A stretch of 64,000 nucleotides of DNA. It comes from Alphaproteobacteria bacterium (GTDB lineage: Bacteria > Pseudomonadota > Alphaproteobacteria > Micavibrionales > Micavibrionaceae). This document shows positions 27,591-36,427 of the stretch, in pieces. The stretch's first letter is position 1. Every line of letters starts with the position of its first letter. A program made the position numbers and the translations under genes. The DNA is taken from NCBI GenBank assembly GCA_017302165.1, contig JAFLCW010000001.1, positions 372,001 through 436,000 of the forward strand. The letters run 5' to 3'. The notes under the pieces were generated by a model, which made no database searches, had not been told where the DNA came from, and saw only the letters and a list, made by a program, of their open reading frames with translations.

Positions 27591-28744
27591 TGCGCGCCCA
27601 TTATCCACCCGTTGTATTATCTATGTGTGCGATTTTGATATCAGTGATCATGGTTTTTTTATCTTTGGAAATCGGATTGCGGTTTTTTCCTGTCCGATCA
27701 TATCTTCCTTATGGGGCCGTGACGATAGATGATCCGGTTGTTCATTACCAACCTCAACAAGAATTTGTGTATTCCACATACTGGAATTTTCAGGATCAAA
27801 ATGAAGGCATGACAAATGCCCAAGGCTATGTCAGCGATTTTGATTATCAGACCGAAGATAAAACGCCCCTTGTGGCTGTCATCGGTGATTCATATATCGA
27901 AGCCCGCATGGTCCCGTTTCAGAATACCGTTCAGGAAACACTTCGGCGGGGGCTGAATGGCCGCGCACGTGTCTATGGGTTTGGCTTTAGCGGATCGCCC
28001 TTAAGTCAATATCTGGCGGTCGCGCGTATGGTACGGGATGCGTACAAGCCTGATATGATGGTATTCAATATTGTCTCTAATGATTTCGACGAGAGCTTTA
28101 CGGCCTACCGCAATATTCCCCGGTTTCATTATTTCATCAAGGATAAGGCAGGCGATTGGTATCCTGAATTAATCGGCACCTATCAAAATTCGTGGATCAA
28201 GGAACTCGTGTCCCATTCTGCATTGGTTCGGTATATTTATTTTCATTTAAATATATCTGATACGATCAATGATCTGTTGTTTGAATGGCGTTCCCTCACA
28301 GTATCAATGACAACTGATGATACAAGAGAACAGTTGAATGTTCCGGTAAAGGACGTGCCTGTGGCGGATAATATATCGGCAGATATGTCGCCCGAAAGAA
28401 TATCTTTGTCGCGCGAAGGTATTGATGCATTTTTGACGTTGTTGCCAGAGATGACCGGATTGCCCCCGGCGCAAATTATTCTAATGATCGATGGCCAAAG
28501 ATATGACATCTATACTGGCACCGAGGGCAGTGAAGAATTTTTTGGCGTGATGCGATCCTACCTGATGAAGCAGGCTTTGGCACGATCGTATCAGGTTGTG
28601 GATATGCACGACGTGTTTGCCAAAGACTATGCCCGGCACCAGAAAAAATTTGAATTTGAACAAGACGGACACTGGAACGCCTATGCACACGGCCTTGCGG
28701 GACAGGCACTTTTGGATCAGACGACCCTTAAAAACAGATATTAA
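27590..28744 (+). CDS. Membrane-anchored SGNH-hydrolase-like protein
   Basis: 384 residues with one N-terminal transmembrane helix (residues 8-32). SGNH/GDSL blocks: VIGDSYIEA (Ser101), GFGFSGSPL (Gly), IVSNDFDES (Asn), and DGHWNAYAHG (Asp359, His361). The catalytic set is thus complete, suggesting a periplasmic esterase or O-acetyl hydrolase/transferase acting on sugars or lipids. Coupled to the kinase gene by a one-base overlap. Confidence 0.8.
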   Translation: MRAHYPPVVLSMCAILISVIMVFLSLEIGLRFFPVRSYLPYGAVTIDDPVVHYQPQQEFVYSTYWNFQDQNEGMTNAQGYVSDFDYQTEDKTPLVAVIGDSYIEARMVPFQNTVQETLRRGLNGRARVYGFGFSGSPLSQYLAVARMVRDAYKPDMMVFNIVSNDFDESFTAYRNIPRFHYFIKDKAGDWYPELIGTYQNSWIKELVSHSALVRYIYFHLNISDTINDLLFEWRSLTVSMTTDDTREQLNVPVKDVPVADNISADMSPERISLSREGIDAFLTLLPEMTGLPPAQIILMIDGQRYDIYTGTEGSEEFFGVMRSYLMKQALARSYQVVDMHDVFAKDYARHQKKFEFEQDGHWNAYAHGLAGQALLDQTTLKNRY

Positions 28745-28814
28745 GGGTGGGAAAGCCCCTTTTCAGCCTGGGGCTTGCCTTTCTTTCGCCGGATTTTTTG
28801 GGTAAAAAGGGATC

Positions 28815-29408
28815 ATGAAAACATTATTTTTAGCTTTTTTAATCTGGTGTGCGGCTCTTCCGGCTCAGGCTCAAGTATCGGCAGAAGATGTATCACGTGC
28901 CCAAGATTACTTGCGGCAATTATCCACGGCGCGCGCCGACTTTATTCAGCGGTCCTCGGCAGGACCTGTGCTCACCGGTAAATTTTATCTGGATCGTCCG
29001 GGACGCTTAAGATTTGAATATAACGAGGTTAAAGATTTTATCGTGGCCGATGGTCTGTTTATTTATTTTTACGATGCGGCACTGGGTGAGCAATCTAATG
29101 CGCCGATCGGCCAGACATTGGCTGATTTTTTGTTGCGCAAGGATTTGAGCTTGACGGGTGAGCTCAACGCGATTGAAAGTTTTAAACAAGGCGGGTTTAC
29201 CTATATCACTCTGGTTCAAAAAAATGACCCCGGTGCCGGTCAAGTGCAACTGGTGTTTGCCGAAGTCCCCTATGGCTTGAGAAAATGGCGCATCACTGAC
29301 CCGCAAGGTGAAGTGACCGAAGTTGAACTCAAGAACATGGAACGGGACATCGAGCTCGATGATGAATTATTCGCCTATTATAATCCCAAACCCCGGCCTT
29401 TGAATTAA
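28815..29408 (+). CDS. lolA: Outer membrane lipoprotein carrier protein LolA
   Basis: Periplasmic chaperone that carries lipoproteins to the outer membrane. Signal peptide MKTLFLAFLIWCAALPAQA; mature part with ARADFIQRSSAGPVLTGKFYLDRPGRLRFEY, which matches LolA (F.Q.......GkfylkRPgklRw.Y), VADGLFIYFYD and PYGLRKWRITDPQG. 197 residues. It lies near ftsK, as lolA does in many proteobacteria, although two other genes intervene. recR follows after 2 bases. Confidence 0.94.
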   Translation: MKTLFLAFLIWCAALPAQAQVSAEDVSRAQDYLRQLSTARADFIQRSSAGPVLTGKFYLDRPGRLRFEYNEVKDFIVADGLFIYFYDAALGEQSNAPIGQTLADFLLRKDLSLTGELNAIESFKQGGFTYITLVQKNDPGAGQVQLVFAEVPYGLRKWRITDPQGEVTEVELKNMERDIELDDELFAYYNPKPRPLN

Positions 29409-29410
29409 TC

Positions 29411-30001
29411 ATGCTGGATGGTCCTTTGGATGTGTTGCTCAAGCAACTGGCGTCTTTGCCGGGCTTGGGGACACGTTCGGCACGACGGATTGCACTTCAT
29501 CTCCTGACGCGCCGGGAAACACTCATGTTGCCGCTCTCGCGTTCGTTGAAAGATTCGGCAGACGCCATCAAAACATGTGCCGTTTGTCATACGCTCGATA
29601 CCACAGACCCTTGCCGTATCTGCGCTGACCCGGCACGGGATCGCCGCACCATCTGTGTCGTGGCAACGGTCGCCGATGTCTGGGCAATTGAACGCACCGG
29701 CACCTATAAGGGCGTCTATCATGTGCTGGGCGGCGTGCTCTCGGCACTGGATGGGATTGGACCCGATCAACTCACGCTGGATGACCTCTCCACGCGCGGC
29801 GGGGATGATTTAAGGGAAGTGATCATTGCCCTGCCGGCCACCGTGGATGGCCAATCTACCGCCCATGTTATCGCCGACCGGCTTCACGGCAGGTCGGTGC
29901 ACATCACGCGTCTGGCGCATGGCATGCCCATGGGCGGTGAACTGGATTATCTGGATGATGGTACCATCGCCACCGCCCTGAAGTCACGGGCGCGGGTATA
30001 G
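29411..30001 (+). CDS. recR: Recombination mediator RecR
   Basis: Works with RecF/RecO to load RecA at gaps. N-terminal helix-hairpin-helix (LPGLGTRSARRIALHLL), a zinc finger with Cys56, Cys59, Cys68 and Cys71, and a Toprim domain (TICVVATVADVWAIERTGTYKGVYHVLGG). 196 residues. It is not next to dnaX or ybaB as in many genomes; it follows lolA by two bases. Confidence 0.97.
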   Translation: MLDGPLDVLLKQLASLPGLGTRSARRIALHLLTRRETLMLPLSRSLKDSADAIKTCAVCHTLDTTDPCRICADPARDRRTICVVATVADVWAIERTGTYKGVYHVLGGVLSALDGIGPDQLTLDDLSTRGGDDLREVIIALPATVDGQSTAHVIADRLHGRSVHITRLAHGMPMGGELDYLDDGTIATALKSRARV

Positions 30002-30009
30002 TCTCTCCC

Positions 30010-30354
30010 TTATTCTTTTTCCGACAGATAAACGGCGCCATCCGTTTCCGCACGGATAACGGCCAGATGGGTATATTGCGCGCCTTTGGTGCCGCCCCCG
30101 GAAATGGCGATATCGTAATACACGCCGGCCGGGAAATAATGGTCGGCTGTGCTAGCCGTGACGGCACTGTCTCCGAACCGCACAAACACGGGTACCGTGG
30201 CAAACAGGCTGATGACCTTGGTATCTGATGAAAACGCCGTGCTGTTCCGTACCGATGTGGCCGTGGCCAAGAGCGTATGCGCCCCGCCCGGTGTCCGAAG
30301 CCGTAAGGCCGGAATAATATTATCGTCTGCATCTTTGGGAAGAAGGGTGGTCAT
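30010..30354 (-). CDS. Phage-type hypothetical protein
   Basis: 114 residues, small and beta-rich. The pattern RNSTAFSSDTKVISLFATVPVFVRFGDS...YFPAGVYYDIAI resembles small proteins found in phage and gene-transfer-agent structural regions (xxF...t..vri.a...cyi.fG..p). A good Shine-Dalgarno GAGGAG lies eight bases upstream. No other phage gene is adjacent. Function unknown. Confidence 0.65.
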   Translation of the reverse strand: MTTLLPKDADDNIIPALRLRTPGGAHTLLATATSVRNSTAFSSDTKVISLFATVPVFVRFGDSAVTASTADHYFPAGVYYDIAISGGGTKGAQYTHLAVIRAETDGAVYLSEKE

Positions 30355-30395
30355 GAATCAAACTCCTCATAGGTTGTGGATGGGTTTAAGGTCAA

Positions 30396-30427
30396 AAACA
30401 AAAAACCCCTTCATGGACACGAAGGGG
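30396..30427 (-). terminator. Rho-independent terminator, minus strand
   Basis: CCCCTTC (30406-30412) and GAAGGGG (30421-30427) form a stem with an 8-base loop; the preceding A-rich run gives a U-run on the minus strand. It would end transcription from the two membrane protein genes at 30531-31934. Confidence 0.7.
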
Positions 30428-30530
30428 GGGAACAAAAGGCGCAATTCTGGCCTGAACAAAGGCGAGTATGTTCTATTTTTGTTCTTTTGTCAAGCTTGAT
30501 TGAATGTTTTGAGTAGGGCTTAAGCCCATT

Positions 30531-31514
30531 TCAGTCTTCGTACGGATGGCTAAGGCGGCGTCTGGCGTACCCGCAGGCGAGTGAGATCATCGGCCATACG
30601 ATCAGGTTGATGGCCTGCCAGAGCGCGGGGGGCACGTGCCCCATCAGATCAAGCCCCAGCACCATCCCAGCCAGCAGGATCGGAATCCCCAGCCAGACCA
30701 TATGTTGACGAAACCGCGCCATGAACATCAACAGGGGCAGGCAGAGCATCCCGCCCAGCAGATAGGTCAAGACGGCTCCGGCGATCCCCGTGTCATAGAG
30801 GCGGTGCGCCAAGGGGCTCAAGCCTTCAAATCCGGGTGCCTGAAACGCGGATAAAAATTCGGCCATGCCTGCGCCATACCCGGCAAGCGGAATATCTGGC
30901 GGCCAGAAGAGAGAGGCTATAGCCACGGGGTCTGCCACAACATAGCCGAACAGCATCACCGCGAATATTCCTGGAACTAGAATTAATACAACCCGCTTCA
31001 CACCAGAGATTCCTGAAAACAGGCTTTGCCCGATAAGAGCAGACATGCCAAGGCATAGAATAAATAAAACATGTTCCAGCTTGCCTGTCGCCGGCGGGGC
31101 GACCTGAATATTCAATCCGTCAAATTGGCTGGCTTCGGTTTGAAGGGTAACAAGTGCCGAAGGCGGCTGTAATCCCTCGCCCCCGATCATCAGGACAGCG
31201 ATTAACGCCCCAGCCAGCCCCAGCCATATTTTCACAAAGACAGAATCAAGTGAGGTTTGAACGGCGATATCTTTTTTATGTTCCTGCCGGGAGAGTGTGC
31301 GCAGTAATTCCGCCGGAAGAGATTGGATTTTTTGCCACAAGGGCGCAGGCGACCACCCCGCAGATCCCAGATGCATCCAGCCCAGTGCCGACCACAGGAT
31401 CAACGAGACACGTTCCGGCCATACGGAATGATCTCCCATTAAAAACATCAGGGACGATATCAGTGTGAAGATCAAAAACAGGATATATCGTCCCTGCCGA
31501 GACGGGGAGATCAT
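30531..31514 (-). CDS. Polytopic membrane protein, unknown function
   Basis: 327 residues with about eight hydrophobic helices and a longer periplasmic loop (residues about 115-145). The spacing loosely resembles O-antigen ligase/Wzy-type proteins but key motifs are not recognisable, so the link is weak. Downstream of, and same strand as, a small TPR-like protein gene, with a 6-base gap; the two probably function together. Confidence 0.7.
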   Translation of the reverse strand: MISPSRQGRYILFLIFTLISSLMFLMGDHSVWPERVSLILWSALGWMHLGSAGWSPAPLWQKIQSLPAELLRTLSRQEHKKDIAVQTSLDSVFVKIWLGLAGALIAVLMIGGEGLQPPSALVTLQTEASQFDGLNIQVAPPATGKLEHVLFILCLGMSALIGQSLFSGISGVKRVVLILVPGIFAVMLFGYVVADPVAIASLFWPPDIPLAGYGAGMAEFLSAFQAPGFEGLSPLAHRLYDTGIAGAVLTYLLGGMLCLPLLMFMARFRQHMVWLGIPILLAGMVLGLDLMGHVPPALWQAINLIVWPMISLACGYARRRLSHPYED

Positions 31515-31520
31515 GCCGGG

Positions 31521-31934
31521 TTATTCCATCGCGGCCGGCCGCAGTAAAAATGCGACCTTGACGCTATCGGGGGTGGCGTTAGGGGAGGATGAAGGCGCGT
31601 TCTTCAAACGCTCGGCCATGGCCAAGGCCTGATCGGCCTGAAGTTCCGCCCCTTTGGCGCGCAAGATGGTGGTCAGGCGTGACCAGTGATCGGGATTGCT
31701 GGGGTCAAGGGACACGGCATCTGCCAGCAGGCGTGCTGACATGTCCAGAAGATAGGTAGATGACGCGCGCTGAAGCCCTTGGGCGTAGGCCTGCGTATAA
31801 TATGCCTGTCCGGCTTCAGAGAGTTTAATGGATTTTTGGGCGGGTGTTTCAAACAGGCACAGAATAAACGTGACCGCGAGCGCCCCCGCACTCAGGCAAG
31901 ATAAAAACCGGGTCATGAATAAAGACGATGTCAT
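31521..31934 (-). CDS. Membrane-anchored TPR-like small protein
   Basis: 137 residues. An N-terminal hydrophobic helix (residues 7-28) is followed by helical segments with TPR-like spacing (LADAVSLDPSNPDHWSRLTTILRAKG, QADQALAMAERL). Single TPR hairpins next to O-antigen-ligase-like membrane proteins are common, which is the only hint to function. Name left open. Confidence 0.65.
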   Translation of the reverse strand: MTSSLFMTRFLSCLSAGALAVTFILCLFETPAQKSIKLSEAGQAYYTQAYAQGLQRASSTYLLDMSARLLADAVSLDPSNPDHWSRLTTILRAKGAELQADQALAMAERLKNAPSSSPNATPDSVKVAFLLRPAAME

Positions 31935-32034
31935 ATATTCATGATTTAAGACATGGGGCGGGAAGTATGCCGAATCAAAACAGATTCGTTCCGCTTTCGT
32001 CCTGTGGATAAATTTAAGGTTGGGGCAATAATTC

Positions 32035-32871
32035 CTAGGATTTTCCGCCGAAGCCGCCCGGCCGGGTCATTTTATGATCCGCCTGAAGATCCCCTGTCGG
32101 AAGGTGAATCAGGCTGACGCTGATTTTGACCTCTCCCATGATGGACGCCGAAATATCATCCACCTGATTGAGGGTGGTGGCAAAACGGCTGGCGGCTTCA
32201 ACGGGTTCTGTTTCCGTCATGGGACGTTGCAGTAAAAGCGCATATTGGTTGTGTCCGGTCTGGCCGATGATATCGCTCTGCCGGCGCATATGTGCGAGAT
32301 GTTGCGCCATTTTTGATACCGCGAAATCGGCCGCATAGGCACCGTTGTCAATTTTGATATCTTCGTAATTATCCACGGTAATCAGAACGATAAAGGATAA
32401 TTCGCCGTAGCGTCCGGCACGGTCGATCGCGGATCTGAACAATTGATTGAACGCTGATTTGGCAATAATGCCGCCCGCACTGGGGAAATCCACGCGTTCA
32501 TCCCCCATCCGGTTGATCAGTTGGGATAGACGTGCGGCATTATGCGCACGTTCTGCCGCATCCCCGCCGGTGACGGGTTTTTGCAGAATATCATTGCATC
32601 CGATCCGGAAGGCTTCTTCCTGAGTCATACTCTGGGTCAGTAGAACGATGTAAGGATAATGCAGAGCCTGACGCCGAATGGCATGAACCACAGGCTGAGC
32701 CTCACCGATCGGCGCCGGGTCGAAATAAATACCGTCAACTGTTTCTTTTTTCAGAAACTCCAGAGCCAGATTTTTGTCTGCCTCTTCGATAATCTCGGCG
32801 CCTGCGGCTTCTAATTTAGCCCGGATCATTTGTGCCGATAATTTATCTCGGTCGATTAAAAGAATTTTCAT
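32035..32871 (-). CDS. Response regulator with degenerate GGDEF domain
   Basis: 278 residues. A receiver domain (1-105) has the acidic pair Asp7/Asp9, phosphoacceptor Asp51, Thr79 and Lys98, so phosphorylation is possible. The second domain (about 135-255) follows the GGDEF fold pattern (FNQLFRSAIDRAGRYGELSFIVLITVDNYEDI..., RQSDIIGQTGHNQYALLLQ), but the GGDEF signature reads TGHNQY. Diguanylate cyclase activity is therefore unlikely; it may bind a partner or nucleotide instead. Single gene, no adjacent histidine kinase. Confidence 0.8.
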   Translation of the reverse strand: MKILLIDRDKLSAQMIRAKLEAAGAEIIEEADKNLALEFLKKETVDGIYFDPAPIGEAQPVVHAIRRQALHYPYIVLLTQSMTQEEAFRIGCNDILQKPVTGGDAAERAHNAARLSQLINRMGDERVDFPSAGGIIAKSAFNQLFRSAIDRAGRYGELSFIVLITVDNYEDIKIDNGAYAADFAVSKMAQHLAHMRRQSDIIGQTGHNQYALLLQRPMTETEPVEAASRFATTLNQVDDISASIMGEVKISVSLIHLPTGDLQADHKMTRPGGFGGKS

Positions 32872-33070
32872 GGATAAAACCTTTGTGGATGAAGGCGATA
32901 GGAAAGCCTTACGACACCTATTGTGAACGTAAGCGGTTAAAAAATAAACAAAAACCCGCTAACAGGGCGTTAAAGCGATATGCAAATACTTTGAGGGGCG
33001 GGGGATCTCCGTGCGTCAAGGTTTGACAATCCCTGCGCCCTGCGATACATACTGCCCCCACATCCGGTAT

Positions 33071-33157
33071 GCCCAGATGGCGGAATTGGTAGACGCGCTA
33101 GCTTCAGGTGCTAGTGGTAGCAATATCGTGGAGGTTCGAGTCCTCTTCTGGGCACCA
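33071..33157 (+). tRNA. tRNA-Leu(CAG)
   Basis: 87 nt including the encoded CCA. The acceptor stem is GCCCAGA / TCTGGGC, the anticodon stem CTAGC/GCTAG closes the loop TTCAGGT with anticodon CAG at 33105-33107, and a long variable arm is present as expected for leucine. T-arm GGTTCGAGTCC is present. Confidence 0.97.
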
Positions 33158-33226
33158 ATAATACCCCTGCCTCTGGGTGTTTAAGGGGCTTTCCCTGATC
33201 CTCATTTCTCTGTTACAACCTAGTTT

Positions 33227-33838
33227 ATGGCCATTAAACTTTATAAGGGCGATTTGCCCGCTTCTGTCACTTTCGGTAATTCCGTGGCCGTGGACACGGA
33301 AACAATGGGTCTTAAACCCGGGCGCGATCGTTTGTGTCTGGTGCAATTATCTGGCGGCGATGGACATGCGCATTTGGTGCAGATAGCCCCGGACATGAAA
33401 AAAGCCCCCAATCTGCAAAAATTATTGTCAGATAAAAAAATTCTCAAGATTTTTCATTTCGCCCGGTTTGATCTGGCGGTGATCAAGGCGTATCTAGGCG
33501 TTGACTGTACGCCTGTGTATTGCACCAAGACCGCTTCAAAACTTTGCCGTACTTTTACGGATCGGCATGGGCTTAAGGATCTCTGCAAGGATATGCTGGG
33601 GGTTGAGATGAGTAAGCAACAGCAATCCTCGGATTGGGGGGCGGATGTGCTCTCTGAAGAACAGAAAAATTACGCCGCGTCGGATGTACTCTATTTGCAC
33701 CAGATCAAGGACAAACTCGATGAGATGCTCAAACGTGAAGGCCGGGAACATCTGGTGAAGGCTTGCTGTGATTTTCTTCCTTACCGTGCCCAGCTTGATC
33801 TCGAAGGCTGGTCAGATACAGATATTTTTGTGCATTAA
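33227..33838 (+). CDS. Ribonuclease D-like 3'-5' exonuclease
   Basis: 203 residues: the DEDDy exonuclease domain only, without HRDC domains. Catalytic residues Asp23 and Glu25 (VDTET), Asp81 (ARFDLAV), and Tyr148/Asp152 (YAASDVLYL) are present. Single-domain RNase D proteins of this size occur in Alphaproteobacteria and likely trim RNA 3' ends. It starts the run leading to kdsD and the lpt genes; its stop overlaps the kdsD start (TAATG). Confidence 0.9.
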   Translation: MAIKLYKGDLPASVTFGNSVAVDTETMGLKPGRDRLCLVQLSGGDGHAHLVQIAPDMKKAPNLQKLLSDKKILKIFHFARFDLAVIKAYLGVDCTPVYCTKTASKLCRTFTDRHGLKDLCKDMLGVEMSKQQQSSDWGADVLSEEQKNYAASDVLYLHQIKDKLDEMLKREGREHLVKACCDFLPYRAQLDLEGWSDTDIFVH

Positions 33839-34848
33839 TGAATAGGGCGCACGTGGTCACTTCACATACGATTTCTCCTGATATGGTGATCGCCCAGCGG
33901 GTGATTGAGACCGAAATCAAGGGATTAAAACTCTTGATGGAAACGTTGGATGACCGCTTCACCCATGCGGTGGATACAATCGACCAGATGCGCACGAAAC
34001 GCGAAGGCCGGTTGATTGTCGCCGGCATTGGCAAAAGCGGGCATATCGCCAAAAAAATTGTGGCGACGTTGGCATCCACAGGTACACCGTCTTATTTTGT
34101 GCATGCGGGTGAGGCCTCTCATGGCGATCTGGGGATGATCACAGAATCAGATGTGGTCTTGCTTATTTCAAATTCCGGGGGATCGCCCGAGCTCTCTGAT
34201 CTGATGGCTTATACAAAAAGATTTGGAATTCCTCTTATTGCCATGACCAGCAACTCTGAGAGCGCACTGGCACGTCATGCCGATATTGTACTCTTGCTTC
34301 CCAAGGCACCCGAAGCCTGCCCCAATGGGCTGGCACCTACGACATCAACCACGATGACCCTCGCGCTGGGGGATGCACTGTCGGTGGCCTTGCTGGAAAG
34401 ACGGGGTTTGACCCCGGAACAATTTGGCGTGTTTCACCCCGGGGGTAAATTGGGTCAGAAACTGATGGCCGTGTCAGACATCATGCATAAGCGGGACAGT
34501 CTGCCTTTTGTAAAAACATCCGCTCACATGGATCAGGCGATACTGGCGCTGACGGAAAAAAATCTGGGATGTGCGCTGGTCATGGATGAACAGGATCAAC
34601 TGGCTGGTATTATTACGGATGGGGATTTAAAACGACATATGTCCCCCGATTTACTTCAAAAACCCGTGACGGCGATTATGACACGCCATCCGCGCACTGT
34701 GGCCGAAACCGCGCTCGCGCTTGAGGCACTTAAAATTATGACCCAGACACAAGGCAAATATGTGACCTCTTTGATCGTGGTGGATGCCCAGGGTCGTTTA
34801 ACCGGGCTAATCCGGCTTCAGGATTGTTTACAAAAAGGCGTGGCATAA
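33838..34848 (+). CDS. kdsD: D-arabinose-5-phosphate isomerase
   Basis: Converts ribulose-5-phosphate to arabinose-5-phosphate for Kdo and LPS synthesis. N-terminal SIS domain (GIGKSGHIAKKIVATLASTGTPSYFVHAGEASHGDLG, ISNSGGSPELSDLM), FHPGGKLGQKL, then two CBS domains (DIMHKRDSLPFV; AIMTRHPRTV). 336 residues. It is followed by lptC, lptA and lptB, so LPS synthesis and export are grouped. Confidence 0.95.
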   Translation: MNRAHVVTSHTISPDMVIAQRVIETEIKGLKLLMETLDDRFTHAVDTIDQMRTKREGRLIVAGIGKSGHIAKKIVATLASTGTPSYFVHAGEASHGDLGMITESDVVLLISNSGGSPELSDLMAYTKRFGIPLIAMTSNSESALARHADIVLLLPKAPEACPNGLAPTTSTTMTLALGDALSVALLERRGLTPEQFGVFHPGGKLGQKLMAVSDIMHKRDSLPFVKTSAHMDQAILALTEKNLGCALVMDEQDQLAGIITDGDLKRHMSPDLLQKPVTAIMTRHPRTVAETALALEALKIMTQTQGKYVTSLIVVDAQGRLTGLIRLQDCLQKGVA

Positions 34849-34880
34849 TCATCAAATGATTTTGAAAAATAAAAGAGATC

Positions 34881-35576
34881 ATGTCCTCACAGCCCCATAA
34901 TTACGATGCGTTGAATGAATTGACAATGTCTTCGCCCACGAAACGCATGGGGCAAGGCTATACGCGGCTTATTAAAATTTTGCGGATTGCCTTGCCGTTA
35001 GTGGCGGTAGGATTAATTATCGTCGTGATGACGTGGCCAGATATGGAACGTCAGGTTCCCTTGCCGACCAAAGAAGAAATTGTCCCGGATGCCAAGATGG
35101 GCATGAATGAATTGATTAAACCACTTTTCCAGTCCACGGATAAGGACAAGCGTCCTTTCACGATTACGGCAGAAAAAGCAACGCAAAACCAAGATAATCC
35201 TGAATTGGTTATGATGGAAAGCCCCGAAGCTGATCTACAACTATCTGATGGTGGATGGGTGGCCGCCCGGGCAAAAACAGCGTTGTTCGAAGAAAAAAAT
35301 GAAAAACTGTTTTTATCGGGAGATGTCAATTTATTCCACGATTCTGGTTACACGCTCAAAAGTCCTGAGCTCCGGATTAACATGAAAACAGGCGAAGCTT
35401 TTTCTGATCGGGATGTGCGTGTGACCGGACCTAAGGGCACCTTGAATGCGTCGGGTATGGAGGCATTTCAGAGGGATGAAAAAATTATTTTCAAGGGGCC
35501 GGCGACGCTGGTGATTTTTGATCCCGGTCTGGGACTGCCGCACTCAGAGGGTGCGCCCTCAGGAGACGTGCAATGA
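34881..35576 (+). CDS. lptC: LPS export ABC transporter periplasmic protein LptC
   Basis: 231 residues. One N-terminal transmembrane helix (ILRIALPLVAVGLIIVVMTW), then a beta-jellyroll region (PFTITAEKATQ, SPEADLQLSDGGWVAARAKTALFEEKNEKLFLSGDVNLFHDSGYTLKSPELRINM is the LptC repeat pattern). It carries LPS between LptBFG and LptA. Stop overlaps lptA start by ATGA. Confidence 0.92.
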   Translation: MSSQPHNYDALNELTMSSPTKRMGQGYTRLIKILRIALPLVAVGLIIVVMTWPDMERQVPLPTKEEIVPDAKMGMNELIKPLFQSTDKDKRPFTITAEKATQNQDNPELVMMESPEADLQLSDGGWVAARAKTALFEEKNEKLFLSGDVNLFHDSGYTLKSPELRINMKTGEAFSDRDVRVTGPKGTLNASGMEAFQRDEKIIFKGPATLVIFDPGLGLPHSEGAPSGDVQ

Positions 35577-36427
35577 GATATATTTTAGTGTGTGTCATGA
35601 TATTTTGTGTGTCACCAGTATGGGCACAGGACATGCCCGTTAACACGAATGCCAATGAACCGCTTGAAATTACGGCCGGAAAAAGTCTGGAATGGTACCG
35701 TCAGGATAAAAAATATGTGGCACGGGGGGATGTACGTGCCCGGCAGGGTGTCACCCAGATCACCAGTGACCTATTGACGGCGGATTACACCGAAGGCGCC
35801 AAGGGCTCCACCGAGATATCGTTGCTGACCGCCGAAGGTAATGTGGTCATATCAGATGATGAAAATACCGCCCATGGCAACAAGGCTGTTTATGATGTAC
35901 CCCAATCATATGCCGTTTTGACAGGCGGTGATTTGAAACTTGTCAGCCCCGGCCAAACCATCACGGCCACAAACCGCATGGAATATTGGAGCCAGAAAAG
36001 AGAAGCTGTCGCCGTGGGGAACGCCAAGGTAACCCGACCATCGGATACGATTTCGGCAGATACCCTGAAGGCTTTTTTTACGCAAGATCCTAAAACCGGG
36101 GAAACAAAAGTGAGTCGGATGGAAGCCCACGGTAACGTCGTGATCATCACGAAAGAAGAAAAGCTGACCGGTGATAAAGGTATCTATAAGGCCGAAAATA
36201 ACATGGCTGAAATTATTGGACATGTGCGCATAGAACGCGGTCCCAACATATTGGAGGGGGAGCGCGCAGAGGTGAATTTAACCACCAATGTCAGCAAGAT
36301 GTTTGGCGGCGCGACTAGCCCCACAGGTGATTCCCGTGTGCGGGGCGTGTTTTACCCGGGAAGTGAGGATACATCTAAACCAGCCTCTGAGCCTCTCCCT
36401 CAGTCACCCGCGAAAGGCACCCCATAA
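35573..36427 (+). CDS. lptA: LPS transport periplasmic protein LptA
   Basis: 284 residues. Signal peptide cleaved near VWAQ (about residue 19); OstA-like beta-jellyroll with repeated ITSDLLTADY, TAEGNVVISD, ATNRMEYWSQKREAVAVGNAKVTR and MAEIIGHVRIERGPNILEGERAEVNLTT. It forms the periplasmic bridge for LPS. The C-terminus is longer than in E. coli LptA (185 residues), a common alphaproteobacterial feature. One-base overlap with lysE-like gene. Confidence 0.93.
   Translation: MRYILVCVMIFCVSPVWAQDMPVNTNANEPLEITAGKSLEWYRQDKKYVARGDVRARQGVTQITSDLLTADYTEGAKGSTEISLLTAEGNVVISDDENTAHGNKAVYDVPQSYAVLTGGDLKLVSPGQTITATNRMEYWSQKREAVAVGNAKVTRPSDTISADTLKAFFTQDPKTGETKVSRMEAHGNVVIITKEEKLTGDKGIYKAENNMAEIIGHVRIERGPNILEGERAEVNLTTNVSKMFGGATSPTGDSRVRGVFYPGSEDTSKPASEPLPQSPAKGTP

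Noticed and set aside
4855..30427. Similar CCCCTTC/GAAGGGG hairpins at 4861 and 30406 as a dispersed repeat family
   Set aside because: Similarity is limited to the GC-rich terminator stem; both are adequately explained as ordinary terminators.
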